Of a stretch of 64,000 bases of DNA, positions 47,521 through 58,279 are shown one piece after another. This DNA is from Platerodrilus igneus. Its lineage: Eukaryota > Arthropoda > Insecta > Coleoptera > Lycidae. The stretch covers positions 806,001-870,000 of the forward strand of contig JARFIW010000115.1 in assembly GCA_036346225.1 (NCBI GenBank), written 5' to 3'. Every line of letters begins with the position of its first letter. Within the stretch, counting starts at the first letter, position 1. Under the pieces are notes generated by a model that was not told where the DNA came from, did no database searches, and saw only the letters and a list, made by a program, of their open reading frames with translations. The position numbers and the translations under genes are program-made.

Positions 47521-48440
47521 GTCAAGTACCTAGATCCTTGAGTTCTTGGACCATTGTATCCTATACACTTTAGCCCTGGTTTCCTAAGGTCTCAGAAATA
47601 TTGTGTCTTTGGGTATTTGCGACTTTGGGTCGTTGGATCCATGTGTCCGTAGATCCTATAATCCTGGGATATCTAGATCTCGAATCTACGGAGCTTGGGA
47701 TGCTTGAATCCTTGAATCTTTGGAACTAGATCCTTTGACCATAGAAACCTTGAATCCTTTGGACCTTTGGGCTTTTTTATACCTGAACCTTTAGATTCTT
47801 GGACCATGTGATTTACTTTTTGGAATTTTTTTGGCCCTTGGATTGTAGGTCCACTGGATCCTTTGTTTCTTGTATTTTTGGATCATAGAATTTTTAGTTT
47901 ATTGGGTCCCTGAATCCTGGGGTCATCGATTTTTTTTACATCCTGGGATCCTTAAATTTTTGGGTCATTGGGTCTTTGTATCATTGGGCCCTTGAATCTT
48001 TGAATCCAAGTGATTGGGTCCTTGTACCCTTGCATTATGGGGGGCCTTAAATCATTGGCTTCTTGCAACCTTGGACATTTTGACCATTGGATCCTCGAAT
48101 CCTTGGATATTTAAATCCTTTGGCATTTGCATACTTGAATTTTTGGGTGATTATGTTCTTGTACCCTCGGGACCTTGGAATCTTTGACCCTTTTAGACAC
48201 TTGGGTCATTGGATCCTCAGACACTTGGATCCTTGGCCCCTTGTATCCTTGCATCATTGGGCCCTCGGAGTATTAGACCTATAGATCCTAGAGTCTTTGT
48301 GCCATTACGTCCTTGGATTCTTCTGTCCCTAGATCATGAGATTAATGGATCGTTGGATCTGCGGATCTTTTGATGCTTGGATACTTGAATCCCCGAATCC
48401 TCGGACCATAGAATTCTAAGACCCTAGAATCTTAGGATAA
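47521..48440. repeat. Short-unit array built from TTGGATCCTTG words (left block)
   Basis: Degenerate 8-10-bp units such as CCTTGGATC, CATTGGGTC and CTTGAATCC follow one another with no fixed phase. The array is split by a different minisatellite at 48441-49320 and continues beyond it. Open frames on the plus strand spell LDPWILG-like repeats and are not genes. Confidence 0.88.
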
Positions 48441-49320
48441 CAAACTTCTGAAGTCTAAGTGCATCCTGTACATCTGCTTCAAATTTCTGACCTTTCAAAC
48501 CCGAGGTGGGCCTGAGACCCAATAAATGTGTTGAAAGTTTGTAGGGTTCAAGAAAGTACCGTATATCTGCTTCATTTTTTGGACCCTACAAATCTGTTAA
48601 CGTCTGACTACCAAATGGGTATATGGTGGAAGTTTCTAAGGCTCAAATACGTTTTGTATGTCTGCTTCAATATTCCCACCTTATAAACCTGTGCAAGGGC
48701 CCAAGTGTAAAATAAACATACGGTGGAAGGTTCTAAGACCGAAGTGTATCATATATATCTGCTTCAATCATCAGACCTTACAAACCCGTATAAGCGTCTG
48801 AGTCCCAAATCAATATACAATGGAAGTTTACAGTACCCTAGCACGTCCTGTGTATCTGCTTCAATTATCCGACCTTCCAAACCTATGGAAGCACCCGAAT
48901 CCCAAAGGAATATATGATGGGACTTCTAGGATCCAAGTACGTCCTATGCACTGCTTCAATTTTCCGACCTTACAAACTTGTGAAAAATATATAGTGGAAG
49001 TTCTAGGGCTCAAGTACGTCCTGTATATTTGCTTAAATTTTCCGACCTTAAAAACCTGTGGAATCGCCTGAATACCACATGAACATTTGGTGGACGTTTC
49101 TACGGCCAAAATACGTTTGGCATATCTGCTTTAATTATTTGACCTTACAAACCCGTGAAAGCGCTTGAGACGCAATAAATGTATGGTGGAAGTATCTGGT
49201 GCTCAATAATTCCTGTATATACGGTTGAATTTGCAATTATAACTTATGCAACATGTGGAGGCGCATAGACCCAAGTAAACATGTGGAAATGCTAAATGCC
49301 CAAATACTTCCTGTATATAT
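48441..49320. repeat. Minisatellite, ~115-bp unit, about 7-8 copies
   Basis: The unit has TATCTGCTTCAATTTTCCGA, CCTTACAAACC(T/C)GTG, GCCTGAGACCCAATA, TATGGTGGAAG and TTCTAGGGCTCAAGTACG. It lies wholly inside the TTGGATCC array, so either it was inserted there or it expanded from a single non-repeat segment. Confidence 0.88.
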
Positions 49321-52255
49321 TGAATTCCTGGGTCCTTAAATCCTCGAATAGTTGAATCTTAGAATCCTTGAATACTTGAATCCTCGAATTTTCGAATTCT
49401 TGGATCCTTAGATGCTTGGATCATTTGGTCTGTGTATCCTTGGGCCCGTGGATTTTTAAATCTTTGTGTGATTGGGTCCTTGTATACTTGGGTCCTTGGA
49501 TCATTGGGTCCTTGAATCCTTGGCTACTTGCCAACTTGGACATCTGGGTCCTTGTGTGCTTGGATCCTTGGCTGATTGGGTTTTCTATCCTTGGACCCCT
49601 AGATCCTTGGGTTCTTGGGGCATTGTATCCTATACCCTTTAGCCCTTGTATCTTTAGGTCGTTGGATCCTTGTGTCCTTAGATCCTAAGGTCCTGGGATA
49701 CCTGGATCATTGAATCTCGGATCTTGAGATCCTTGAATCTTTGGAACCGGATCCTTGGTTTCTGTGACCATTGAAACCTTGAATCCTTTGGTTCTTGGAT
49801 TCTTAAATATTGTAGCCTTTGGATCTTTGGGCTCCTTTTACCCGAACCCTTAGATTCTTGGACCTCGTCATTTACTTTTTGGGATTTTTTTGGCCCTTGG
49901 ATCGTAGGTCCACTGGATCCTTTGTTTCTTGTATTTTTGGATTATAGGATATTTAGTTCATTGGGTCTTTGTATCATTTGGCCCTTGAATCTGTGGATCC
50001 CCGGGTGATTGGGTCCTTGTATATTTGGGCCCTTGGATCATTGGGTCCTTGAATCCTTGGCGACTTGCAACTTTGGACATATGGGTCGTTGGATCCTTGT
50101 GTGCTGGGATCCTTGCATTCTTGGATCCTGGGCTGATTGGGTTTTTCTATCTTTGGGACCTTGGACCCTTAGACCCCTAGATCCTTGGGTTCTTGGGCCA
50201 TTGTATCCTATACCCTTTAGCCCTTGTATCCTAAGGTCTCAGAAGTATTGTGTCTTTGGGTCCTAGGGTCTTTGCAACCTTGTATCTTTGGGTTGTTGGA
50301 TCCTTGTGTCCCTAGATCCTAAGGTTCTGGGATACCTGGATCTTGGGATGCTTGAATCTTTGGAACCAGATCCTTGGATCCTTTGACCATTGAAACCTTG
50401 AATGCTTTGGTTCTTGGGGATCCTTAAATATTGTAGCCTTTGGATCTTTGGGATTTTTGGCCCTTGGATTGTAGGTCCACTGGATCCTGTTTATTGTATT
50501 TTTGGATGATAGGATTTTTAGTTCATTGGGTCCCTGAATCCTCGGGTCATTGATTTCCTGGAATCCTTAGATTTTTGAGTCATTGGGTCTTTGTATCATT
50601 TGGCCCTTGAACCTTTGGATCCCCGGGTGATTGGGTCCTTGTATATTGGGGCCCTTGGAGCATTGGGTCCTTGAATCCTTGGCGACTTGCAACCTTGGAC
50701 ATCTGGGTCCTTGGATCCTTGTGTGCTCGGATCCTTGCATCCTTGGCTGATTGGGTTTTTCTATCCTTGGGACCTTGGACCCTTAGACCTCTAGATCCTT
50801 GGGTTCTTGGGCCATTGTATCGTATACCCTTTAGCCCTTGTATCCTAAGGTCCCCGAAATATTGTGTCTTTGGGTCCTAGGCTCTTTGCGATCTTGTGTC
50901 TTTGGGTCATTGGATCCTTGTGTCCTTAGATCCTAAGGTCATGGGATACCTGGATCATTGGATCTCGGATTTTGTAATGCTTCAATCTTTGAAACCGGAT
51001 CCTTGAATCCTTTGTCCATTGAAACCTTGAATCCTTTGGTTTTTGGGGATCCTTAAATATCGTAGCCTTTGGATCTTTGGGCTCTTTTATACCTTGGACC
51101 CTGTGATGTACTTTTTGGAATTTTTGGCCCTTGGATTGTAGATCCACTGGATCTTTTGTTTTTTGTATTTTTGGATTATAGGATTTTTAGTTCATTGGGT
51201 CCCTGAATCCTCGGGTCATCGATTTCCTGGAATCCTTAGATTTTTGGGTCATTGGGTCTTTGTATCATTTGGCCCTTGAATCTTTGGATCCCTGGGTGAT
51301 TGGGTGCTTGTTCCTTTGGATTATTGGGGCCTTAAATCATTGACTTCTTGCAACCTTGGACATTTAGACCCTTGGATCCTCGAATCCTTGGATATTTAAA
51401 TTCTTTGGTATTTGCATACTTGGATTTTTGGGTGATTGTGTTCTTGTACCCTCGGGACCTTGGAACCTTATACCCTTTTAGACACTTTGGGTCATTGCAT
51501 CCTCAGACACTTGGATACTTGTATCATTGTATCCTTGCATCATTGGATCCTTAGGGTATTAGACCCATAGATGTTAGGGTCTTTGTGCCATTGCGTCCTT
51601 GGATCCTTGTGTCCTTGGATCGTGGGATCAATGGATTGTTAGATTCTTGGATCTGTGCATCTTTAGATGCTTGGATACTTGAGTCCCCGAATCCCTGGAC
51701 CATAGAACCCTAAGACCCTAGGATCTTAGGATAGTCGGATCAAAAAATCTTCGAACCCTTTTAGACACTTTGGGTCATTGCATCCTCAGACACTTGAATA
51801 CTTGTATCATTGTATCCTTGCATCATTGGATCCTTAGGGTATTAGACCCATAGATGCTAGGGTCTTTGTGCCATTGCGTCCTTGGATTCTTTTGTCCTTG
51901 GATCGTGGGATCAATGGATCGTTAGATCCTTGGATCTGTGCATCTTTTGATGCTTGGATACTCAAGTTCCCGAATCCTTGGACCATAGAACCCTAAGACC
52001 CTAGGATCTTAGGATAGCCGGATCAAAAAATCTTTGAAACATCGGATCCTTGCTTTCTTGGATCTGTGAATCCTTGTATGATATAATCCTTGAATCATTT
52101 AATCCTTGATTCCTGTATTCCTCGAATCTCTGAATCCGTGAACCATTGAATCATCGAATCCTTGAATATTTGAATCCTCTGATTCTATTGGATCCTCGGA
52201 TCATTGAATCATCGGATCCCAGCATCTTCGAATCTTCAAATCCTCGAAGTCTCAG
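49321..52255. repeat. Short-unit TTGGATCCTTG array with higher-order repeats (right block)
   Basis: The same short words form long repeats. A block starting TCATTGGGTCCTTGAATCC and running through GGCCATTGTATCCTATACCC recurs from about 49502, 50037 and 50657 (periods about 535 and 620 bp). A second block with GACACTTTGGGTCATTGCAT occurs at 51481 and 51770 (289 bp). It is a hierarchy of a ~9-bp unit inside ~0.3-0.6-kb units. Confidence 0.88.
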
Positions 52256-52633
52256 TAATCCACAGGAAACATGTAATGTGCAAGGAATATAACGGGTCTC
52301 AAAATATTTTCAAAAATCCACCAAAAAATCTCAATATACTACAAAAATTGTCCTATTTGCATATTGTTCTGCTTAAGATGACTGCAGTTACGCTCGATTA
52401 CACGTAACTCGAGCGCTTTATGATCCAGTCTGAAAACACCGTAAACGACAATAAACCATCCAAGAAATGAAAACATAACACTTGACTATACAGCGTAGAG
52501 TTTTTAAAACAAATTAAGCGTGTCGTTTATGAGAAACTAATGAATAACGTCTGTCGACTGTTGAATCAAACATGAGTGTTTATTTTTCCGATAAAAATCC
52601 TTTGCGTAACTTTCTAACCGCTTCATTTTTTAG
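52256..52633. other. Unique intron sequence before acceptor
   Basis: Nothing recognised. The acceptor is CTTCATTTTTTAG at 52621-52633. Confidence 0.5.
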
Positions 52634-52789
52634 AAAAAACGAACCAATTTACAAGAAACAATGCCATCGCCAATTGGCCGTCGTGTTGCTCCAACCGTGA
52701 GCGAGGAGATCAAGAAAAAGATCCACAACGCCGTCAAACTCAAAGAAAACAAAGGCAAAAGGGGCGTTAAGAAAGAAGTTTTAACGGAG
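52634..52789 (+). CDS. Top2: DNA topoisomerase II, C-terminal domain exon (short)
   Basis: Encodes residues 1222-1273 in phase 0 at both ends (156 bp). The product is basic, with KKRTNLQETMPSPIGRRVAP followed by EEIKKKIHNAVKLKENKGKR and ending VLTE. The donor is GAG|GTAAGTAA. It joins the next exon through an intron of only 45 bp. Reading through that intron hits a TAA at 52805, so splicing is required. The content is typical of the nuclear-localising, poorly conserved C-terminus. Confidence 0.92.
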
Positions 52790-52834
52790 GTAAGTAAATC
52801 GATTTAATAAACCCATACTTTACATATGAAACAG

Positions 52835-53992
52835 GACGACAAAGACGAATTCGACTTAATGACCCAAAGCAAAAAGACGCTAAAGGACAAATTAGGCACT
52901 CCGGAACAAGTCGAAAAGAAAGTAAAAGAGCGGATGTCGAAAGACGGAATGATACAGACAAAACTTAATTTTAAACCCAAAGGGGAGAACAAAGGTAAGG
53001 GTTCGCCGAAGAAGCGGGTTAAAAAGAAACTCACATCTGACACTGAAGACGAGGTTTCCATGTCTGATTCAGGCGCTGAAGAGAGCGCTGCTGTCGTCAA
53101 AGAACGCGTTATGAGCAGACGTGCTGCTACTAAAATCACGAAATACCAACTTTCAGGAAGTTCGAGCGAATCAGAAGCCGGTGATCCGGAGCTATTTGAT
53201 AATACAGCCGTCCGTGAAAAAGATTTAGCGCAAGAACAAATCGATATCAGTTCAGACAGCGAAAACGAGTCACCACCGCCTAAGAATGAAACCTCCGACG
53301 ACCTCTTCGACTCCCTCATCGGAAAAACAAACGATACGAAACCAGCAGCCGCACCTTCAAAACCGAAAAAGCGTGTCGTCTCATCATCCGACTCCGATTT
53401 CGGCGATAAAATCGTCGATAAGATCAGCGGTGACGATTCTGATTTCGAAGTCAAAAAACCCAAAAAGAAGAAAAAGAAGAGCGGTTCAGACAACGAGCTC
53501 GGAGTGACTTCCAAAAAACCAACGAAGAAGAAAGCACCACCGGCTAAAAAACCGCAAAAAAAGAAAACGTCCGGCGATGATTCCGATGTTGGCGGTGGTG
53601 GTGCAAGTTCAGATAAAGACAAGAAAAAGAAAGCGGCTCCGGCTCGAAAACCGAAAGGTAAGAAGAAAGGGTCAGACGACGATTCTGATTTCGGTATGGA
53701 TATCAAAAACGCTTCAGACTCCGATAATCCAAAAGCGAAAAGAGCACCGGCTAGAAAACCTAAAGTGGCAAAAATGGTCTCTGACGATGATGAAGGGAGT
53801 GGTGATATGGGTGACAAAAAAGTTTTGATTTCATCAGACGACTCAGATCACGGTGCGAAAAGAGCGCCGCCTGCAAAGCGAAAAATGTCAGCCTCTGAAT
53901 CTGATTTTTCAGTACCTGAAGATGACGACAGTGACTCAGATTTTGGTGCTAAAAAGAAACCAAAAGGTAAAGGACGCGGTAAGAAAGTTTAA
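52835..53992 (+). CDS. Top2: DNA topoisomerase II, terminal C-domain exon
   Basis: Encodes residues 1274-1658 and the TAA at 53990. The acceptor is GAAACAG. It opens DDKDEFDLMTQSKKTLKDKL, a segment that animal Top2 C-terminal domains share, then becomes a long low-complexity region of alternating acidic and basic blocks. Recurrent S-D-S-D-F and SDDDSD clusters look like casein-kinase-2 sites, and KKPKKKKKKSG and APARKPK repeats look like nuclear-localisation or DNA-tethering signals. It ends KPKGKGRGKKV. Such tails regulate nuclear retention and chromatin binding. The antisense 337-codon frame at 52804-53817 is a shadow of this codon pattern. Confidence 0.95.
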   Translation, partial: DDKDEFDLMTQSKKTLKDKLGTPEQVEKKVKERMSKDGMIQTKLNFKPKGENKGKGSPKKRVKKKLTSDTEDEVSMSDSGAEESAAVVKERVMSRRAATKITKYQLSGSSSESEAGDPELFDNTAVREKDLAQEQIDISSDSENESPPPKNETSDDLFDSLIGKTNDTKPAAAPSKPKKRVVSSSDSDFGDKIVDKISGDDSDFEVKKPKKKKKKSGSDNELGVTSKKPTKKKAPPAKKPQKKKTSGDDSDVGGGGASSDKDKKKKAAPARKPKGKKKGSDDDSDFGMDIKNASDSDNPKAKRAPARKPKVAKMVSDDDEGSGDMGDKKVLISSDDSDHGAKRAPPAKRKMSASESDFSVPEDDDSDSDFGAKKKPKGKGRGKKV

Positions 53993-54088
53993 TGTACTGT
54001 TTATGTATTACATATAGTTCTAAGCGGCACAATGTATTGTGCATTTTATATGTGTAGTTATTTATTTAAGATTTTAATTTGTTATATG

Positions 54089-54112
54089 AATAAATACGTC
54101 GGTAATAATAAA
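54089..54112 (+). terminator. Top2 polyadenylation signals (two AATAAA)
   Basis: AATAAA at 54089-54094 and again at 54107-54112, about 100 bp past the stop codon in AT-rich sequence. They define a short 3' UTR of roughly 110-140 nt. Confidence 0.75.
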
Positions 54113-54199
54113 TTAGTAATTTGTAATCTCCGTTAAAGATCGTTTCGAAATAATCCTTATCCTAGATTAACTAAATTTACAGGTCATGAGTTTGCACAA

Positions 54200-54590
54200 G
54201 GTGAGTTTATTTTTAAGCACCTCTTTGTTGATGGTTTTAGAGCTCAAAGTAACCTCTTACTATTTGAAACAGCAACAAAGAAACTTCTATTATTTTGATC
54301 GGCAAGAAAATTTCTATTACCTTAAAAAGCGTCTAACTTAACGTTTGTACCAAAGGAACGTCTCCTATTTTGATCGTCGACTTAGTCTTGCTAATCCAAC
54401 GAATTACTTTGATCGAAAACTTTGGCCTATTATCGAAAGGAAAGTCTCCATAATGTATATTTTGATCAGCAAAGCCAAAGACACGTCTTCATTTTTATCA
54501 GCAACTCAAGACTCCGTAATCCAAAACTCTAACGTGTATTAATTCGACGTCTCCATAACCTGAGACTTATTTTGATACCCCTGTGAAGTT
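54200..54590. repeat. Minisatellite, ~50-60-bp unit (TTTTGATCGGCAAC type), left block
   Basis: Repeated words TATTTTGATCGGCAAC, AAGGAACGTCTC and CTCCATAATCC. The same family reappears at 61990-62690, so the two blocks may be halves of one array split by later insertions. Confidence 0.75.
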
Positions 54591-55790
54591 GGCACGACGT
54601 TCTTTAAATTTTAAAAAACGATAGTTCTAGTAGCACTTTGCATAGTTCTAGAGTTCCTGATAGAAAATAAAGAGTTCCGCATTTTTAATATCAAAATATA
54701 GCAAATAAAAATCGTCGTGCTAACTTCGCAAATCTAGCACGACATTTCCTCCTCTAATCTATAGGAAACCAATGAATATCACAACTTTTAGCAAGAGTTC
54801 CCGTTAGTTCTAATCGAGTTCCATCTTTCTATGTAATTAAAATAAACAACATATATTGTACCCAGCACGGCACTAAGACAAAAAAGTGTCATGCTGATCA
54901 TTTCTAGCGCATTTTTTGATATATATCGACAGTTCTAACAACTACGATCACTTTTAGCCTGAGTTCCATGGGGCTAACAATTTTTAAATAATTTTTTAAT
55001 TTGCAATCTGGCACGACACTTAGAACAAAGGTGTCGTGCTGAACATCTTTAACGCATTTTCCGATATATAACGACAGTTCTACGTGAGTTCTAACAACTA
55101 CAATCACTTTTAGCCTGAGTTCCAGTGGCTAACAATTTTTAAATAATTTTTTAATTTTCGGTCTAGCACGACACTACGAAAAAAAAGTGTCATGCTGATC
55201 ATTTCTAGTGCATTTTTTAATATATATCGACAGTTCTACATGAGTTCTAACAACTATGACCACTTTTAGCTTGAGTTCCAATGGCCAACTATTTTTAAAT
55301 AATTTTTTAATTTTCGGTCAAGCACAACACTCGGAAAAAAGTGTCGTGCTGATCATTTCTAGCGCATTTTCCAATATACATGGACAGTTCTACATGAATC
55401 CTAACAACAACGATCACTTTTAGTCCGAGTTCCAGTGGCTAACCATTTTTAAATAATTTTTTAATTTTCGGTCTAGCACAACACTAGGAAAACAGTGTTA
55501 GCCACTGGAACTTAGGTTAAACGTGATCGTAGTTGTTAGAACTCATGTAGAACTGTCGCTATATATCGGAAAATGCGCTAGAAATGATCAGCACGACACT
55601 TTTTTCCCGAGTGTCGTGCTAGACAGATAATTAAAAAATTATTTAAAATTTGTTAGCCACTGGAACTCAGGCTAAAAGTGATCGTAGTTGTTAGAACTCG
55701 TGTAGAACTGTCGATATATATATATTGAAAAATGCACTAAAAATGATCACCACGACACTTTTTTTCCGAGTGTCGTGCAAGAACCACTCT
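54591..55790. repeat. ~175-bp array with internal palindrome, orientation flips
   Basis: The unit carries a hairpin (GCACGACACT ... AGTGTCGTGC), GATCATTTCTAGCGCATTTT, TATATATCGACAGTTC, ACATGAGTTCTAACAACTAC and AGTTCCAGTGGCTAAC. About five units run one way to roughly 55498, then about two run the opposite way, giving a large inverted repeat. The outer ends (GTTGGCACGACGTTC and GTGTCGTGCAAGAAC) are roughly complementary, so this may be a TIR element bodied by a minisatellite like the one at 16704. No TSD was recognised. Confidence 0.75.
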
Positions 55791-57101
55791 ACCATGATCA
55801 ATGCCCTCAATCTTACGTTCTTTTCTTTCCCGAGCGAGCAGGTCTACAGGTATCATATCAATGATGCCCAGTATGCTTTCTGCCGACGCGGTTTTATAAG
55901 CACTGGCCACTCTTAGGGCGACGCGCCTTTGCTGCATGTACAGGATTACCTTACGAGCCTGCATGCTCATACCGGTGCACGATAAAGTAGAATTAACTTT
56001 GCTACTGCAGTAAGCACTCTCCACTTGCCTGCAGTAGGTCCTCCAATGTTCATCGTAAACCTACTAATTTTGGATTGCTGCCTGAGCCCTCGTGGCTTGC
56101 TTCTCAATATGTTCTTCCTATCCAAAGTAATCTCCAAGTATTTGGCCTCCTCCTTAGGCGTAATGCTGACCCTCCAACACCCACCATAATCGGTTTCATC
56201 TTTCTTCTACCAGTCGATAATACTGGTTCCGTTTTTTATGAGGCAAGCTGTAGTTGCGCCTACTCCATCCATTTCTCAACTACTCTGATGGCTTTATTGG
56301 CCTTGGTGCACGGGTTTTCCTCATTTTGGGCTACTACCACAATCGCTAGGTCATCGGCGAAGCCAATAGATTTAGCTCCTGGTAATGGAAGCCTCAAGAC
56401 CCCGTTGTACATAATATTCAAGAGCATTGGTCCTAATACCGAGCACTGGAGAACGCCGGCTGTTATTGGAAGGGTGTCTTTCATCACTGTTCTGTATGTG
56501 TTTTACGGGTCACTCAAGTAGTTATTGATCATCTTTATTATGTAGGTGATACCTGCACTTTGCGGTGTGCTTCCATAACCATCTCTCAGCTGGCCATGTT
56601 GAACACGTTTTTGATGTCAAGCAGGATGACCTCGTACAGCTTTCACATCCTCCAGGTTCTCAAGTTGACATCCTTGGCTATCTCCAGCACCTCTTCTACT
56701 GCATCCAACATCGACTTCCCTTCCCTAAACCCATATTGCTTTGGTGATAAACCACCTTTCCTGTCGATCTCGGTCTTGAGATGCTCGGCAAGCTTGCTGG
56801 CATATATGCTTGTACGGCCCTGGATCCACTGTAGGTTTACCGGGCTTTGCCCTACAGCCCTCCATTAGGAAGCTTCCCTCTAATATCATCTTATTAATGA
56901 CCGATAGGACACTTAGGCATCACTCTGCATGCCTCTCTTATCACCTGGTCGGAATGCCATCCAGACTTGATGCTTTTTATCTTTATTTTTTGGCCGCCGT
57001 CATTAATTTCTTTTTGGTAAAGGGTGGGATGTTCTACAGTAGAGTGAGTCTGCTCGCAATGTCGCACCATCCGTTGAGCGAAGAGTGCTTCTAAGAGCCT
57101 T
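55737..57101 (-). pseudogene. R1-like LINE ORF2: reverse transcriptase and C-terminal part (decayed)
   Basis: Minus-strand fragments of a non-LTR retrotransposon polymerase. The 75-codon piece at 56260-56487 has TAGVLQCSVLGP (motif normally PQGSVLGP) and GFADDLAIVVVAQ, the FADD catalytic box at about 56350-56361. The next frame down has HKTEAVL-like and RRKMKPIMVGVGG sequence. The 95-codon piece at 55737-56024 has QRRVALRVASAYKTAS and IDMIPVDLLARERKE, the post-RT segment of R1/LOA-type elements. Frames shift several times and the Cys-rich C-terminus is absent; LINE similarity stops at the repeat junction near 55790. Non-functional. Clade assignment is by motif style only. Confidence 0.85.
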
Positions 57102-58270
57102 CACTCTTTCCCGGGAAGCTCTTCTGTAGCATTGGCTTTAAGCTTTTTTGCCGCTATTTTATAGCCTAAACTCCATGTGTCTTTATTGATGTCGCGCGAA
57201 GCTGTTGTCAGGACGCATTTTGCTGTTTTTAATGGCTGTTTTAAGCTCATGGGCATTTTTGATAGCAACCTCTCCCCCGTTTGTATAGTTCCTCTTTCTC
57301 TGATTCTGCCAACGGGCCGTCGCCGCAACTGCTCTTGGTGTTCTGTCCACCAAAAGCAAGGTCTTCCTTCTAGGCATAACTTGATCACATGCCAGCAACA
57401 ACTTGCTTACGAGCTGTGCATAGTCTAGACATTCTTTATGCGACTCCTGTACTAGTATTTATCTTAATTCGTCAATGTCGTTTCCTCAATACCCAACCCG
57501 ATGCTCCGTAATACTTGTTCATTGGTTCCTGGAAGGTATTACTCATACTTTCTTCTTCCTCTACTGTCAATTGCCAGATATCCGTCGCTATGACTGGCGT
57601 TACCACAGTAATATCTATAATAGATTGGGATGGGCCCCTCACGAAGGTGGGAGTTTTTCCCTTATACACCACCAGCGTCTTGACTGGTCATCCACCCATC
57701 GCTTATCAGTCTTCGAGGACTCCCACAGGACAGCTTTAGCATTGAAGTCGGCAATAATTTTACCCCCTTTCCGCCATGCGATGTCATCCGCCGTGCGTCC
57801 AAGAAGCTTTTAAAATCTTGTTCAGATTTACTCGGTGAGAAATATTAGTAATAAATTACCTGCGCCAGATTGCCTCTCTTCACCCATGCAAAGCCCTTAC
57901 CTTTGCCTGATTTTTTTATGTCTAATACCCTGTTCTTGACAATAATGGCCACCGTGTTAATATCATCGTTTAGCCGTTCTGCTTGTTGCTGCATTTGGCT
58001 CGCTGATCATCGGTATATCACTACCCCATTGCCTAGCAGTTGCCGCCATCAATTCATAGGCCATTTTAGAGGTTACAAATATTTATGGTTCCGGGTTTGG
58101 ACCGTGTCATTTTATAAAATGACACGGTTCTAACCCGGAGGAACCATAAATATTTATAATGATTCCGGCCGTGAAAGTCTCCGACATTTTAGAGGTGTTC
58201 AAGTTTATTTGTAGTAATTTTTTCTCTGCCTTCTTATTACCCTTCTGCCTTTATTGGATTGTTTTCCTAC
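57101..58270 (-). pseudogene. R1-like LINE ORF2: endonuclease and linker (decayed)
   Basis: Minus-strand remnants of the apurinic-type endonuclease. ADFNAK (57750-57800 region, interrupted frame) is the catalytic/structural block. GKTPTFVRGPSQSIIDIT at about 57607-57660 corresponds to the segment before the final SDH motif, in which the His is not preserved in frame. The linker piece at 57101-57388 contains FWWTEHQEQLRRRP, like the WWTxEI segment before the RT. There are several stops and frameshifts. A hairpin insertion at 58074-58196 splits the 5' part. Confidence 0.75.
58074..58196. mobile_element. Hairpin insertion in LINE, 12-bp TSD
   Basis: CATTTTAGAGGT occurs at 58062-58073 and again at 58185-58196, bracketing a segment dominated by a near-perfect ~80-bp palindrome (58078-58156; arms AATATTTATGGTTCC and GGAACCATAAATATT; centre TCATTTTATAAAATGA). 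The TSD length suggests insertion by LINE machinery, although the palindrome itself is unusual for that. Confidence 0.65.
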
Positions 58271-58279
58271 TCGACACGA

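Noticed and set aside
49416..50880. Trp/Pro/Leu-rich frames (LGPWILGS-like) resembling a repeat protein
   Set aside because: Simple translation of TTGGATCC words; no conserved start, and frames break at each higher-order unit.
52804..53817. 337-codon open frame antisense to the last Top2 exon
   Set aside because: Its Ser/Phe/Leu-rich product is the mirror of the Lys/Asp/Ser codon pattern of Top2 residues 1280-1600; it has no motif and no own splice or promoter signal.
56075..56521. 148-codon plus-strand frame
   Set aside because: Antisense to the LINE reverse-transcriptase fragments, which carry the recognisable motifs.
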